Shown here piece after piece: positions 33,885-42,595 of a stretch of DNA of 52,141 bases. The stretch spans positions 1 to 52,141 of the forward strand of contig JAIERK010000016.1 in the NCBI GenBank assembly GCA_019746975.1, written 5' to 3'. Made by a program: the position numbers and the translations under genes. The stretch is from Candidatus Obscuribacterales bacterium (GTDB lineage: Bacteria; Cyanobacteriota; Vampirovibrionia; Obscuribacterales; Obscuribacteraceae). The notes under the pieces are model-generated. The model did not search any database, was not told the origin of the DNA, and was given only the letters and a program-made list of their open reading frames with translations. Numbering within the stretch: the first letter of the stretch is position 1; the number at the start of each line of letters is the position of its first letter.

Positions 33885-35951
33885 ATGGGAAAAACGATAC
33901 TAGTACTGGACAAAGATCAACAGTTCCGCAAGCTTATCGTTCCACTCTTTGAAAGCCGCGGTCATAAAGTCGTCCAAGCTGACAATGGAAGATCGGGAAA
34001 AGATGCAGTCGACCATGAGAAGCCTGATCTGATTGTCGTAGGCTCTCCATTGCCGGATGTAAGCGGCATTCAGTGGGTTGAGCAGATTAGAAACATCGGT
34101 CATCAGATGGAAATCGTTTTTGTGGCCTGCGATAAAACCGAGCTACAAGAAGTGCGGTCAGTGCTCAAAGATTGGAACATCTGCATGAGCGCGAGCAAGC
34201 CACTCATCCCCTTTGTGTTCGGCGCACAAGTCGAATGTCAGTTCGCAAATGACAAGAGCGCAGAAGCGCAGAAGCAAAAACTGAAAGACTTCGAGACGAT
34301 GTTCCTGGCACTCGTGTCAAAGTATGCGCGCGTGCTTCCCGAAAAGCTAACAGCTCTGGCGCAGGCTATCGACAAGTCGAAAGCAGATCCGACAAGAAAA
34401 GAACTTCTCGAAGAGGTTCGCGGAGAAGCGCACAAAATCAAGGGCACTGGAGGTTCGCTCGGATTTCGTAAAGTCGGCGAGCATATGGACTTTATCGAAA
34501 CCTCCGCCGTCATTATGCTCGAAAAGAATGACAATGAGCGCGACATGATGTGGGCCGAGATCGATCGACGTCTGGTGGAAGCTCAGATAGACGGAGAACA
34601 AGAAGCTAAGGATGTTATGGAAATGGTGCAGGGCAAGGAGGACGATTCTCCTTCCGAGCATCAACCTGCGATGGCGCGCATTATGGTGGTTGACGAAGAT
34701 GTCGGCTTCCTCGAGATTGTCGAGCAACTCGGCAAAGAACGGCTGGTGGAGATTGTGAAAGCCACCACCCAAGACGATGCGCTCAGCAAGGCTGCTATCT
34801 ATCCTCTCGATGCCGCCCTAATTAACATCATCACTGAGACGCCTGAGACAGGCTTTCAACTGGCGAGAGATCTGAGAGCACTGCCAGGCTACGATAACCT
34901 CCCGCTTGCTTTCATCTCTGGAAACGCACTTGTGAAGAACCGCGTCGAAGGCGCTCATGCCGGTGCGTCTCTCTATCTGGATAAACCTTTCGAATCTGAT
35001 TCACTCGAAAAAGCTGTTCACCACCTCGTTGCCATCAGACAAGGTGGACGACCTCGCGTTCTGGTGTGCGACGACGATGAATTTTTCGGTAACACCGTAG
35101 CGCTGGTCTTGCGCAACGAAGGCATGATAGTGAGAACGCTCAACGATCCGAACAGTATCATCGAAACGATGCAGGAGTTTCCTCCCGATATGCTGCTCCT
35201 CGACGTGATGATGCCGGGAGTAACGGGCTTCGAGGTCTGCCGCATGCTAAGGTTGATTCCACGTTGGCAAGATCTGCCCATCATCTTTCTCACCGGTCAA
35301 ACCGGCGTCGAAGCACGAGTCGAAGCATTCCGCTGTGGCGGTGATGATTATCTGCCCAAACCTGTCGTCAACGAAGAGCTTTTGACACGAGTGAAAGTGA
35401 GACTCGACAGAGCAAAGATGCTTAGAGAACGATCCGACAAAGACACGATTACCGGTTTGCTCTTGAGGAGAGCGTTTTCAGAACAGCTGTCGGCAATTCT
35501 CGCGGAGTCACAACGCATCAAATCCAATTTCAGCATCTGCTTGTTGGATGTGGATCACTTCAAAAAGGTCAACGACGCACACGGACACCTCGCCGGCGAT
35601 CGAGTGCTTGCTGGACTCGGACAGCTTTTATCTAGAAGATTTCGAGTCGATGATCTCAGAGGGCGATGGGGTGGTGAGGAGTTCATCTTGGCCTTCCGGC
35701 GAGAGAAGAAGGAGATTATTCACAAAGCTGTCACGCGTGCTCTGGAAGAGTTTCGCGAGACGCCCTTTAAGAGCGACGATGGACAGGAGTTCTTCTGTAG
35801 TTTTAGCGGAGGTCTGGCCACTTTCCCGGACGACGGCGAATCAATTTTCGAACTGGTGCAAGCCTCGGACAAACGTCTTTACCGCGCAAAAAAAGAAGGT
35901 CGAAATCGCATCATTGTAGAAGGCGAAGTCGAAGCCGCTGCAAGCCACTAA
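33885..35951 (+). CDS. Multi-receiver diguanylate cyclase (REC-Hpt-REC-REC-GGDEF)
   Basis: 688 residues. Domain order: receiver 1 (residues 1-120), whose phosphorylation Asp is replaced (PDLIVVGSPLPD, Gly at that place); Hpt (about 140-235) with the phosphorylatable H183 in AHKIKGTGGSLGF; receiver 2 (about 262-380), Asp replaced by Asn (AALINIIT); receiver 3 (about 390-510), intact with D440 in LLLDVMMPG; and a GGDEF domain (about 520-680) with active site GGEEF at 596-600 and inhibitory site RVDD at 587-590. The last makes cyclic di-GMP from GTP and should be product-inhibited. A phosphorelay probably enters through Hpt and receiver 3. No clear ribosome site; AGGA lies 25 bases upstream. Confidence 0.93.
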   Translation: MGKTILVLDKDQQFRKLIVPLFESRGHKVVQADNGRSGKDAVDHEKPDLIVVGSPLPDVSGIQWVEQIRNIGHQMEIVFVACDKTELQEVRSVLKDWNICMSASKPLIPFVFGAQVECQFANDKSAEAQKQKLKDFETMFLALVSKYARVLPEKLTALAQAIDKSKADPTRKELLEEVRGEAHKIKGTGGSLGFRKVGEHMDFIETSAVIMLEKNDNERDMMWAEIDRRLVEAQIDGEQEAKDVMEMVQGKEDDSPSEHQPAMARIMVVDEDVGFLEIVEQLGKERLVEIVKATTQDDALSKAAIYPLDAALINIITETPETGFQLARDLRALPGYDNLPLAFISGNALVKNRVEGAHAGASLYLDKPFESDSLEKAVHHLVAIRQGGRPRVLVCDDDEFFGNTVALVLRNEGMIVRTLNDPNSIIETMQEFPPDMLLLDVMMPGVTGFEVCRMLRLIPRWQDLPIIFLTGQTGVEARVEAFRCGGDDYLPKPVVNEELLTRVKVRLDRAKMLRERSDKDTITGLLLRRAFSEQLSAILAESQRIKSNFSICLLDVDHFKKVNDAHGHLAGDRVLAGLGQLLSRRFRVDDLRGRWGGEEFILAFRREKKEIIHKAVTRALEEFRETPFKSDDGQEFFCSFSGGLATFPDDGESIFELVQASDKRLYRAKKEGRNRIIVEGEVEAAASH

Positions 35952-36060
35952 GAGTAGTATCACGTCATTCCCTACAGAGAAGGAGTCCGTTTATTGCCTC
36001 CTAGGAATAACCATCCGACTCACATCCGACCACATCAAATTCTCGACATCGGTTTCAAAA

Positions 36061-36085
36061 CAAAAAAATGCCCATGCTTAGGCAT
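36061..36085 (-). terminator. Intrinsic terminator of the minus-strand TPR operon
   Basis: On the minus strand ATGCC and GGCAT form a 5-bp stem (36081-36085 with 36068-36072) around an 8-base loop, followed immediately by seven Ts (36061-36067). It lies 24 bases after the stop codon at 36109. The stem is short but placement and T-run are good. Confidence 0.6.
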
Positions 36086-36108
36086 CGAAATGTCGTGCAA
36101 CAGGGAAT

Positions 36109-36705
36109 TTACCAATCGTCGTCGTCGTCTCCGCCGCCACCCGATTGCTTTCGCTTCTCGATTTGCTGTTTTTGCTCGGCCTGTTTTTTGTTGTATTCCG
36201 CGTTCTTTTTCTTGATCTCGTCGATGCGCTTTAAATCCTTCATGTACTTGAAGGTGTCCTCGTACGGCTTGACATAATCAGCGCCGCCGCATTCGACAGC
36301 CTTCTTCAACCACTTGAGCGCTTCGCTGGGATTCTTCTGCTTCAAATACATGCCGCCCATAATACCGTTGTACTCTGGATTTGACGGATCCATTTCAAGG
36401 CATTTTCTGATCTGACTTATCGCATTGAGAATATCGGCAGGAGTGCCGCCATTAGCAATGTATCGTGCGTACTTGAAGCGTAAGGCATGATCCTGAGGTT
36501 TCAAGCCAATAATGACCTGGTACTCGCTCAGTGCCTGCGCTCGTTTTTTCTGCGCAAGATAGATATTGAGCAAACAGGTATGAATCACTTCTTTTCTTTT
36601 AGAAATTTCGGCTGCGTCAACGTCCGCTGCGCTTGCCGCCCCGTGACTCATCCCCGATGTTAGAAACGACAGAATTATTGCAGTCGTCACAACTCTACTG
36701 AACAT
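36109..36705 (-). CDS. Exported TPR protein with acidic C-terminal tail
   Basis: 198 residues, ATG preceded by GAGGAGG at ideal spacing. Signal peptide TTAIILSFLTSGMSHGAASA. Residues about 40-135 are TPRs (LNIYLAQKKRAQALSEYQVI; GMYLKQKNPSEALKWLKKAV). From about 140 a Lys/Glu/Gln-rich coiled-coil segment ends in four glycines and DDDDDW. Probably a periplasmic scaffold. It is the last gene of a minus-strand run that begins with the lipoprotein gene near 40310, and a terminator follows. Confidence 0.88.
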   Translation of the reverse strand: MFSRVVTTAIILSFLTSGMSHGAASAADVDAAEISKRKEVIHTCLLNIYLAQKKRAQALSEYQVIIGLKPQDHALRFKYARYIANGGTPADILNAISQIRKCLEMDPSNPEYNGIMGGMYLKQKNPSEALKWLKKAVECGGADYVKPYEDTFKYMKDLKRIDEIKKKNAEYNKKQAEQKQQIEKRKQSGGGGDDDDDW

Positions 36706-36741
36706 TTAAAATCCTCCTCAAGGTACCAGTTCAAGAATCAC

Positions 36742-37785
36742 TTACTTGGTCTGACCCTGGTGCTCTTGAATAATTCTGTGAAGCTCGTCGAGATTCTTCT
36801 CGTTGCATTCTTGCCTGCCAAATGAACCATGGAAGGTCTCGAACATGCCGGCAATTGGAACGCAATTGTCGATGAAAATGATCCACTTCGAGCCTTTTGC
36901 GGGCATCAAACTCTCCGACCACTTCCAATCCTTCGGTTTTTCACGGCCGAGTTCGGAGTGGAAGACATATTTGATAGGCAAGGTACGACTGAGCGGTGGA
37001 CCCTTGAGGTACTCGACAATTTTGAAGTTAGCCTGGGGCGGTCTGAAGAATGTGACGTCACCCTCGTGCTCGTACCCCTTATATTCGGCGATGTAGACGC
37101 CTTCACACTTCATGAATGCGTTGAGGTAAGTAAGCGCCCTTTCGGACTTTTGATCGTCCACTTCCTCGACGGCAAGTTTTTCGGTACGCTCCGGACGCAC
37201 AAATTTCTCAGGTTCTTTATAAGCAACAATTGTGCCGACTTCGGGTTTGTGAACGATGGTGCTCTTTTCAAGCAATCGGTGAAGTCTCGATTCCATCAGA
37301 GAAGGTTCAGCCACTTTTGTCAGGGCCTTTTTGAGTATGACCTCGGCTTCGTCGTAGCGGTTGAGGTGGAACAAGCACTCACCATACTCAATCAACATTG
37401 AATCTTTGAGCTTAGGATTTCTGTCGAAAAGCTCTTCAAGAGCAAGCGCCACTTGATCCCACTGCTGCAGTTTGTGGCTGGACTCATACAATCCGAAATA
37501 GAAATCCTCCTGCTGAGGATCCATACCAATCGCTTTTTTGTAATCGCCCTGCGCAGCCCCGAAATCGCCCTTCCTCATAGAGGACGCAGCAGCCTGGACA
37601 ACTCTTTGCACCATTACGGACCCGTAAAATCCCACATCATCCGCGTCCATCGCCGCTTGTCCCGGGGTGCCGACCGAGCCGAGCAACGTCAGCGCTATCG
37701 GAACGACCAGTGCACGTCGATAAAACCCTTTGAGAATGCGAGAGGTTGATTTTGACATCATGCTCACAGCACCTGTTTTTGACAT
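36742..37785 (-). CDS. Exported TPR protein with unknown C-terminal domain
   Basis: 347 residues from ATG 37785 (AAGGAG upstream); the frame opens 22 residues earlier without a ribosome site. Signal peptide around RALVVPIALTLLGSVGTPGQA. Residues about 60-180 are TPRs (MRKGDFGAAQGDYKKAIGMD; MLIEYGECLFHLNRYDEAEV). The C-terminal part, from about 210, is beta-rich (YLNAFMKCEGVYIAEYKGYE; PIKYVFHSELG; KWIIFIDNCVPIAGMFETFH) and resembles small secreted domains of unknown function. It is 36 bp upstream of the next TPR gene, so they are co-transcribed. Confidence 0.82.
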   Translation of the reverse strand: MSKTGAVSMMSKSTSRILKGFYRRALVVPIALTLLGSVGTPGQAAMDADDVGFYGSVMVQRVVQAAASSMRKGDFGAAQGDYKKAIGMDPQQEDFYFGLYESSHKLQQWDQVALALEELFDRNPKLKDSMLIEYGECLFHLNRYDEAEVILKKALTKVAEPSLMESRLHRLLEKSTIVHKPEVGTIVAYKEPEKFVRPERTEKLAVEEVDDQKSERALTYLNAFMKCEGVYIAEYKGYEHEGDVTFFRPPQANFKIVEYLKGPPLSRTLPIKYVFHSELGREKPKDWKWSESLMPAKGSKWIIFIDNCVPIAGMFETFHGSFGRQECNEKNLDELHRIIQEHQGQTK

Positions 37786-37923
37786 CACAACCCTACTCCT
37801 TAAAAACAAACCAGCAAAACGAGAGATCAGCCTATAAGCCATTTTCCACATTTACGCGGCTTCTCGCCACTTTAGACGGTTAAATCCTCTGAATTGTTGC
37901 AAATTCCAGACAGGTTAATGCTT

Positions 37924-39654
37924 TTAGGCATCCGGAGCTTTCTGGCCGGGTTTGAACTCGTGCCAGTTTTGCTTGGAAACCAACATAACCTCCATCATCC
38001 TTAAAGCTGCGCCCAGATCGGTGACAAACTTCTGAGGGGTGAAGATATAGTCACCCTCCGGATAACCGAAAGGATGATACCAGGCTGGGGGCTGTTCCAT
38101 GACACCCTGAAATTTTTCGGACCACTTATCGGCCACACCCAATACCAGTGCATATGGAAGAAGCCGACCGAATACTGTCGGATCAGTCTCGAATAGCGTC
38201 TCAATCGTTCTGGGCGGAGCCGTCGCTATGAAATGCATAAACGCAAGTGCACGCCTAAGCGCCTGCACTCCCTTGGCTGTGCGTGCCGGCATTGCGAAAG
38301 CAAAACAACCGACGATGGCGGCCGAGCCTACGATGCCAATTCCCAGAGCGGCATATGCCAGCTCGTTGGCTGAGATCAGGATCAGCATCATGCCGACAGA
38401 ACCCAAAAATATAGCCAAACCCACGTAGTCCTTCCTGATCGTGGAGGGATTTTGCTGGAAGTATCCTTCCTGGGTGAGCGATTCATAAATGTCGCTTCTC
38501 ATTCTAGGCATGCTCTCAAACAAGCGAGTTTTCAAATCGAATATGGATACTTCAGTTCCGATCTTCGCGCCTGGCGTGAATAGACTATCTAAGAACTTCG
38601 CTTCGAACGGTCTCAATGGTACATCGCTTACTGTCGCTTCTGTTTTGGTGAAAACATAATGAGCATCACCAAAGCCAGTCATGTCCTGCCTCTCTGTCTC
38701 GCGCACGGTGAGATAACCACGCTCAGCCAGGTCGACCAGGGTTGCCACCACATCTATGGGGTCGCACTCCTCATCATATATGGTGCCGACTCCGGCTGGA
38801 GTGACCTCGGTCGGAGGATTCCATTCCTTCGGCACAGACTCAAGGTTCTTCGCGTCGCGACCAAGCGTCCACCAAACTGAGGTCACACCGAATGCGGTGA
38901 ACAAGGGAAATAGCAGGGTCGGCCACCAGTCCGTCAGCCAGAAAACGCATTCCAACAAAGGTGTCGGCGGCTTGATCGAGCCTTTGGGAAATTGCGCAAC
39001 GATAACGAAGTCTTCCCCCGGATTGAGCGGACCACAGTCATACTCGATGTATCCGATGCTTTGATGTTGCTCCATCGTAGTCAGCGAACCATCAGGTACA
39101 CCGAGAAATGCCTGCTGTTTGACATCTACAGTATGAACCGCGCGGGGCGGATAAAGATTGACTGATGTCTTCTCAATCGCCACCGGACACTCGGTCCCGG
39201 TCACATTCCAGTAGAACTGAGGTATCCCGTCGACAAAGCTGACTGCCCGCCTGAGGTCGTAATTGAGCTTAAAAATGTGTCTGCCAGTGAAGACTGTTTT
39301 CTGGTCTCCCAATGCGATATGGACATCGCTACCGCTCTTGATCAACTTGGCTTTCAAAGGGACGCCATTACCCACAGTGGCATCTACGAGACGCAGATCA
39401 ACCTCATACGTACCGCCCCCCCGAGGCAGGACAACCGGTATATTGCGCAGAATTCCCGGTCTCGAATCATCTTCGAAATCATAGTAAATGCGCTCGCTGA
39501 CGGAAGCGGTTGAGTCTTTATTAGTCTGAATCGTGACCTCGAGCGATCGAATCACTTCAGCTCCAACAGGAGCAGCGAGCGCAACAAGCGGAACTGACAC
39601 CAATAGCGATATCATCGACGACTTCAGAATGCGCTTCGTTGTTTGACTTCCCAC
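37924..39654 (-). CDS. DUF2207-family membrane protein, copy 2
   Basis: 576 residues from GTG 39654 with GAAAGG upstream. Signal peptide SMISLLVSVPLVALAAPVGA, then the extracytoplasmic DUF2207 domain (to about residue 225). A membrane span leads to TLGRDAKN (LFGRDPG in copy 1), then a soluble segment with TIYDEECDPIDVVATLVDLA, two membrane spans near 405-450, and the end FGRLLPYALVLGVADKWSEKF. The same layout as the protein at 1984-3723 shows a paralogue. It lies 32 bp downstream of the lipoprotein gene and upstream of two TPR genes in one operon. Confidence 0.9.
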   Translation of the reverse strand: MGSQTTKRILKSSMISLLVSVPLVALAAPVGAEVIRSLEVTIQTNKDSTASVSERIYYDFEDDSRPGILRNIPVVLPRGGGTYEVDLRLVDATVGNGVPLKAKLIKSGSDVHIALGDQKTVFTGRHIFKLNYDLRRAVSFVDGIPQFYWNVTGTECPVAIEKTSVNLYPPRAVHTVDVKQQAFLGVPDGSLTTMEQHQSIGYIEYDCGPLNPGEDFVIVAQFPKGSIKPPTPLLECVFWLTDWWPTLLFPLFTAFGVTSVWWTLGRDAKNLESVPKEWNPPTEVTPAGVGTIYDEECDPIDVVATLVDLAERGYLTVRETERQDMTGFGDAHYVFTKTEATVSDVPLRPFEAKFLDSLFTPGAKIGTEVSIFDLKTRLFESMPRMRSDIYESLTQEGYFQQNPSTIRKDYVGLAIFLGSVGMMLILISANELAYAALGIGIVGSAAIVGCFAFAMPARTAKGVQALRRALAFMHFIATAPPRTIETLFETDPTVFGRLLPYALVLGVADKWSEKFQGVMEQPPAWYHPFGYPEGDYIFTPQKFVTDLGAALRMMEVMLVSKQNWHEFKPGQKAPDA

Positions 39655-39686
39655 TGTGTTCGCCTTTCCGGAAAAGCCGGACGATC

Positions 39687-40310
39687 TTACTTCAACTCTT
39701 TCAATTTTGCCTCAATCTTGGCTGCCTTATGAGCATTCCTCGCGCTCTGCCAAGCCTGGAGGCATTTCGAAAGCGTATCCTTGTATATCGGCTTACTAGT
39801 CGCCTTGCCTTCTTCCATGAGATTAGTCGCCGTCTGATACACGGTGGCGGCCTCTTCCCAGCGATTAAGCTTGCCGAGCACGCGGCCTAGATTTCCAAGC
39901 GTGACGTAAACAGGATCTGCGAATCGTCCATATGCGCGAATGAACAAACGCTGTGCCCGGTTCAATAACGGCACAGCCTGAGCGTACATCTTCCGACCCT
40001 CATATGCGGCTGCCAGGTTGCTCAAAACCATGGCATACCTCGCCTCCTGCCCCCTCATACCTTCGACCTGCCTGAGCGCGGCTAGATAGATGCGTTCTGC
40101 ACGCTCGAAATCTTCGCTTTGCAACGCAGCCATGCCGTCTTTGTTATTTTCGTCGACAGAGCGCTTGGAATAATCGGGCTCCGCTTTCCTGGACGTCTCG
40201 GCTTCAGTCGTGGCATTATCCCCGTCAGAAGACTTCTCGACCTTAGTGCAGGCTGTAACCGACCCGGCCAAAAAAACTGCCAAAACAAATAGTAAATAAC
40301 TTGGTTTCAT
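39687..40310 (-). CDS. TPR lipoprotein
   Basis: 207 residues from ATG 40310 (GGGGTGGG upstream); a start at 40328 would add six. The N-terminus is a lipoprotein signal: KPSYLLFVLAVFLAGSVTAC, with Cys as the lipidation site. A charged linker is followed by TPRs from about residue 60 (NKDGMAALQSEDFERAERIY; MVLSNLAAAYEGRKMYAQAV; TLGNLGRVLGKLNRWEEAAT). It would be membrane-anchored. It heads a four-gene minus-strand operon with DUF2207 and two exported TPR proteins, so these products may assemble at the envelope. Confidence 0.88.
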   Translation of the reverse strand: MKPSYLLFVLAVFLAGSVTACTKVEKSSDGDNATTEAETSRKAEPDYSKRSVDENNKDGMAALQSEDFERAERIYLAALRQVEGMRGQEARYAMVLSNLAAAYEGRKMYAQAVPLLNRAQRLFIRAYGRFADPVYVTLGNLGRVLGKLNRWEEAATVYQTATNLMEEGKATSKPIYKDTLSKCLQAWQSARNAHKAAKIEAKLKELK

Positions 40311-40539
40311 GCCACCCACCCCTGACAATTCTTGGAAAAGCTAACCCCTTTTAATAGCCCCCAAAAAGTACACTACAGTTTACCTCTATACATCTATCAA
40401 AATTACAGAACTGTCGTGATGTACCAAAATGGTGATCAAACGATTTATACTAAGAACTGGCTTGGTAGGCGTCCTCCTAATTGTCATCGAAGTCAGGTAG
40501 ACGCACAGAATGCCCCTTTACTAAAAGACGATATAAGAC

Positions 40540-41472
40540 ATGTCAGATAACAAAAAAGCACGTAACGAAAAGAAGCTAGCCCGAGTACTGGTCTACTCGA
40601 TCGTACTGACCTTCGTCCTTGCAGGCACACTTGCCCCTCGTCTGACGGCTGGTCCGGGATATGGTCCCGATCCCACCCCTCAGGTGAATGTAAAGAGCAT
40701 AGATGTTCCCAAAATGCCTGTGATAACCCCGACGTTCTCACCTCCGGTTGTGGTTCCGACCGACGTCGAATCTTCGTTGTCGTCATTTCCAGGCAACTAC
40801 CCGATTCTAAACTCAGCCCTCGGCGGCACAGTCGCACTCAATGGCATACAGCAGATTCCCGATAACAAGTTCATTCAGGAATCCTCGCTAACTGGAAATC
40901 CGACAGGCATTCTGGTCAAGGAAAAGCTTGGATCCGACAAAGTCATGGAGAACGATTTCATAGTCAAACTGAAGAAGGGCGAAGTGCTCGTCTCGGTGAA
41001 GCGACCATCGAAAGTAGCTCTGGTCAAAGTCCCGTTCGGAGCGATATCAATCAATTCCGACGGAGATGTGCTCGTGAAGTTTGAAAATGGCGTTCTTCGG
41101 GTCATCAACCTGGATGCTTCCGGTGATGGACTGAAGTGCCAGCTTAACCAAGGTCCGTTCGGCGGGCCAGCCGATCCGACAGTTGTAGTCCAGCCCGGTT
41201 TCGAAATGGTCGCCGGTGACAAGAAGCTGACCCGCGCCGACATGCGTCCCAGAGACGGAATGGCGAGACGCCACTTCAAGGTCCTCGAGAATGGACACCT
41301 GGCAATCAGCGAGATTTCGATTGAATCCGTTATGAAGGCCAACGACGTTATTGTTGACCTTAGACAAGCCTCCACAGGCGTCAAAGAGCGCCGCATCATC
41401 GGAGACATGTCTAAAATGGCAGCTATCCTTAATTACAAGAATGGAACGCAAGGCTTCTCTGTATCGGAGTAA
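40540..41472 (+). CDS. Exported FecR-like protein
   Basis: 310 residues. An N-terminal hydrophobic segment (VLVYSIVLTFVLAGTLAPRL) is a signal anchor or signal peptide. A Pro-rich stretch follows. Residues about 140-230 resemble a FecR-type beta domain (VKLKKGEVLVSVKRPSKVAL, VKVPFGAISINSDGDVLVKF, FENGVLRVINLD), as at the C-terminus of the giant secreted protein at 20477. It lacks the HTH and sigma-factor partner of iron-uptake FecR systems, so the domain probably serves as a surface or periplasmic binding unit. Convergent with plsC; a hairpin separates them. Confidence 0.72.
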   Translation: MSDNKKARNEKKLARVLVYSIVLTFVLAGTLAPRLTAGPGYGPDPTPQVNVKSIDVPKMPVITPTFSPPVVVPTDVESSLSSFPGNYPILNSALGGTVALNGIQQIPDNKFIQESSLTGNPTGILVKEKLGSDKVMENDFIVKLKKGEVLVSVKRPSKVALVKVPFGAISINSDGDVLVKFENGVLRVINLDASGDGLKCQLNQGPFGGPADPTVVVQPGFEMVAGDKKLTRADMRPRDGMARRHFKVLENGHLAISEISIESVMKANDVIVDLRQASTGVKERRIIGDMSKMAAILNYKNGTQGFSVSE

Positions 41473-41502
41473 TCTTCCAATCGAGTCGGTTGCCTGATTC
41501 AG

Positions 41503-41545
41503 AAAAAAACAAATGAAGAAGCCGGCGGTTGATTCGCCGGCTTCT
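41503..41545. terminator. Bidirectional terminator hairpin between convergent genes
   Basis: AGAAGCCGGCG (41517-41527) and CGCCGGCTTCT (41535-41545) form a perfect 11-bp stem with a 7-base loop, between the stop codons of the FecR-like gene and the acyltransferase gene. A run of seven Ts lies on the minus strand at 41503-41509, somewhat separated from the stem; the plus-strand side has no long T-run. Confidence 0.78.
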
Positions 41546-41592
41546 CTGTCATGAGTCAGGGATGAAAGCTCATACTGATACCGTTGCCGGTG

Positions 41593-42303
41593 CTAGGCGG
41601 AGCACCTGAGGGATTCGTGTTGGTGTTCGTTGGGTGAGGATAGTCTTTCGGCATTGCCGTCTTTCAGGGCCACGACTGTGTTGAACATACGTTCTGTAAG
41701 TTCGACTTGTCCATCACGAGACTGCGGTTGAAAGCGGTTGGCGAACTCAGACGTCCAGATTGGCGATCCGATGACGACCTTCACAAAATGACCACGATCG
41801 AAGGAGTAATCGATATAGACCGGAACGATCGCGAGTTCGCGACCCTTCTCGGCGACACTGGACGCAATCCTGGCGACACCGAGCTTGAATTTATGAATTG
41901 TGCCGTCATAGAAAACATTGCCTTCCGGAAACACGACGACCGGTTCACCAGACAAAATCTGCCGCTCCGCAAAACCGATAGGGTCGAGCTTCGGGTGCGA
42001 AGGAAATGCACCTACGCTCATCACGGCAGCACCTTGGAGTCCATGCATCTCATTGGGGGAGACCATGTAGTTCGCTCTTCGATTTATAATTCGTTGAATA
42101 ACCAGTCCATCCCAGCGCGAAGAGTGGTTGGCGACAAGGATGAAAGGGCCGTTCACAGGAATATTTTCAAACCCGACAACTTCGAACTTCCGAAAATGCT
42201 TCGCAATCACCAGATGATTGACCAGGTTCCAAAACCAATATCCGATTTTGGTTTTACCATCAACTGGCACCATCAAATTCGATACTTTCCTATCTCGTCG
42301 CAT
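41593..42303 (-). CDS. 1-acyl-sn-glycerol-3-phosphate acyltransferase-like (PlsC family)
   Basis: 236 residues, ATG with GAGAGG upstream. The catalytic motif NHSSRWD (NHx4D) and the binding motif FPEGNVFYDG define the PlsC/LPLAT family, which transfers an acyl chain to lysophosphatidate or related acceptors at the membrane. The second motif departs from the usual FPEGTRS, so the acceptor may not be lysophosphatidate. No long hydrophobic segment is obvious. The gene stands alone and is divergent from the deaminase gene across about 290 bp. Confidence 0.88.
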   Translation of the reverse strand: MRRDRKVSNLMVPVDGKTKIGYWFWNLVNHLVIAKHFRKFEVVGFENIPVNGPFILVANHSSRWDGLVIQRIINRRANYMVSPNEMHGLQGAAVMSVGAFPSHPKLDPIGFAERQILSGEPVVVFPEGNVFYDGTIHKFKLGVARIASSVAEKGRELAIVPVYIDYSFDRGHFVKVVIGSPIWTSEFANRFQPQSRDGQVELTERMFNTVVALKDGNAERLSSPNEHQHESLRCSA

Positions 42304-42595
42304 ACAAACCTCTCAATTCAAACATAATAGACACCTGGCCCGAGGTCTCACTCAGACCCGTAGCTCATAAGTCCTTCGAAATCAGCGATTGATTTTTTTT
42401 CTTGCGATTGAAACAGCATTGTTTCCATCGCGATTACTAACATAGCCGACGGCAGGTCGAGATCGCCTTTGAGCTAAACAGTTCGATCACTGTTCTTCCG
42501 CCAGTTGCTGTTGGCATCTCCGGAAAGCCAAAAAAATTAGTGCTATCGTGGTAAAAATATGGCAACCGCTTACCCAATAATGATGGTAAAAAACC

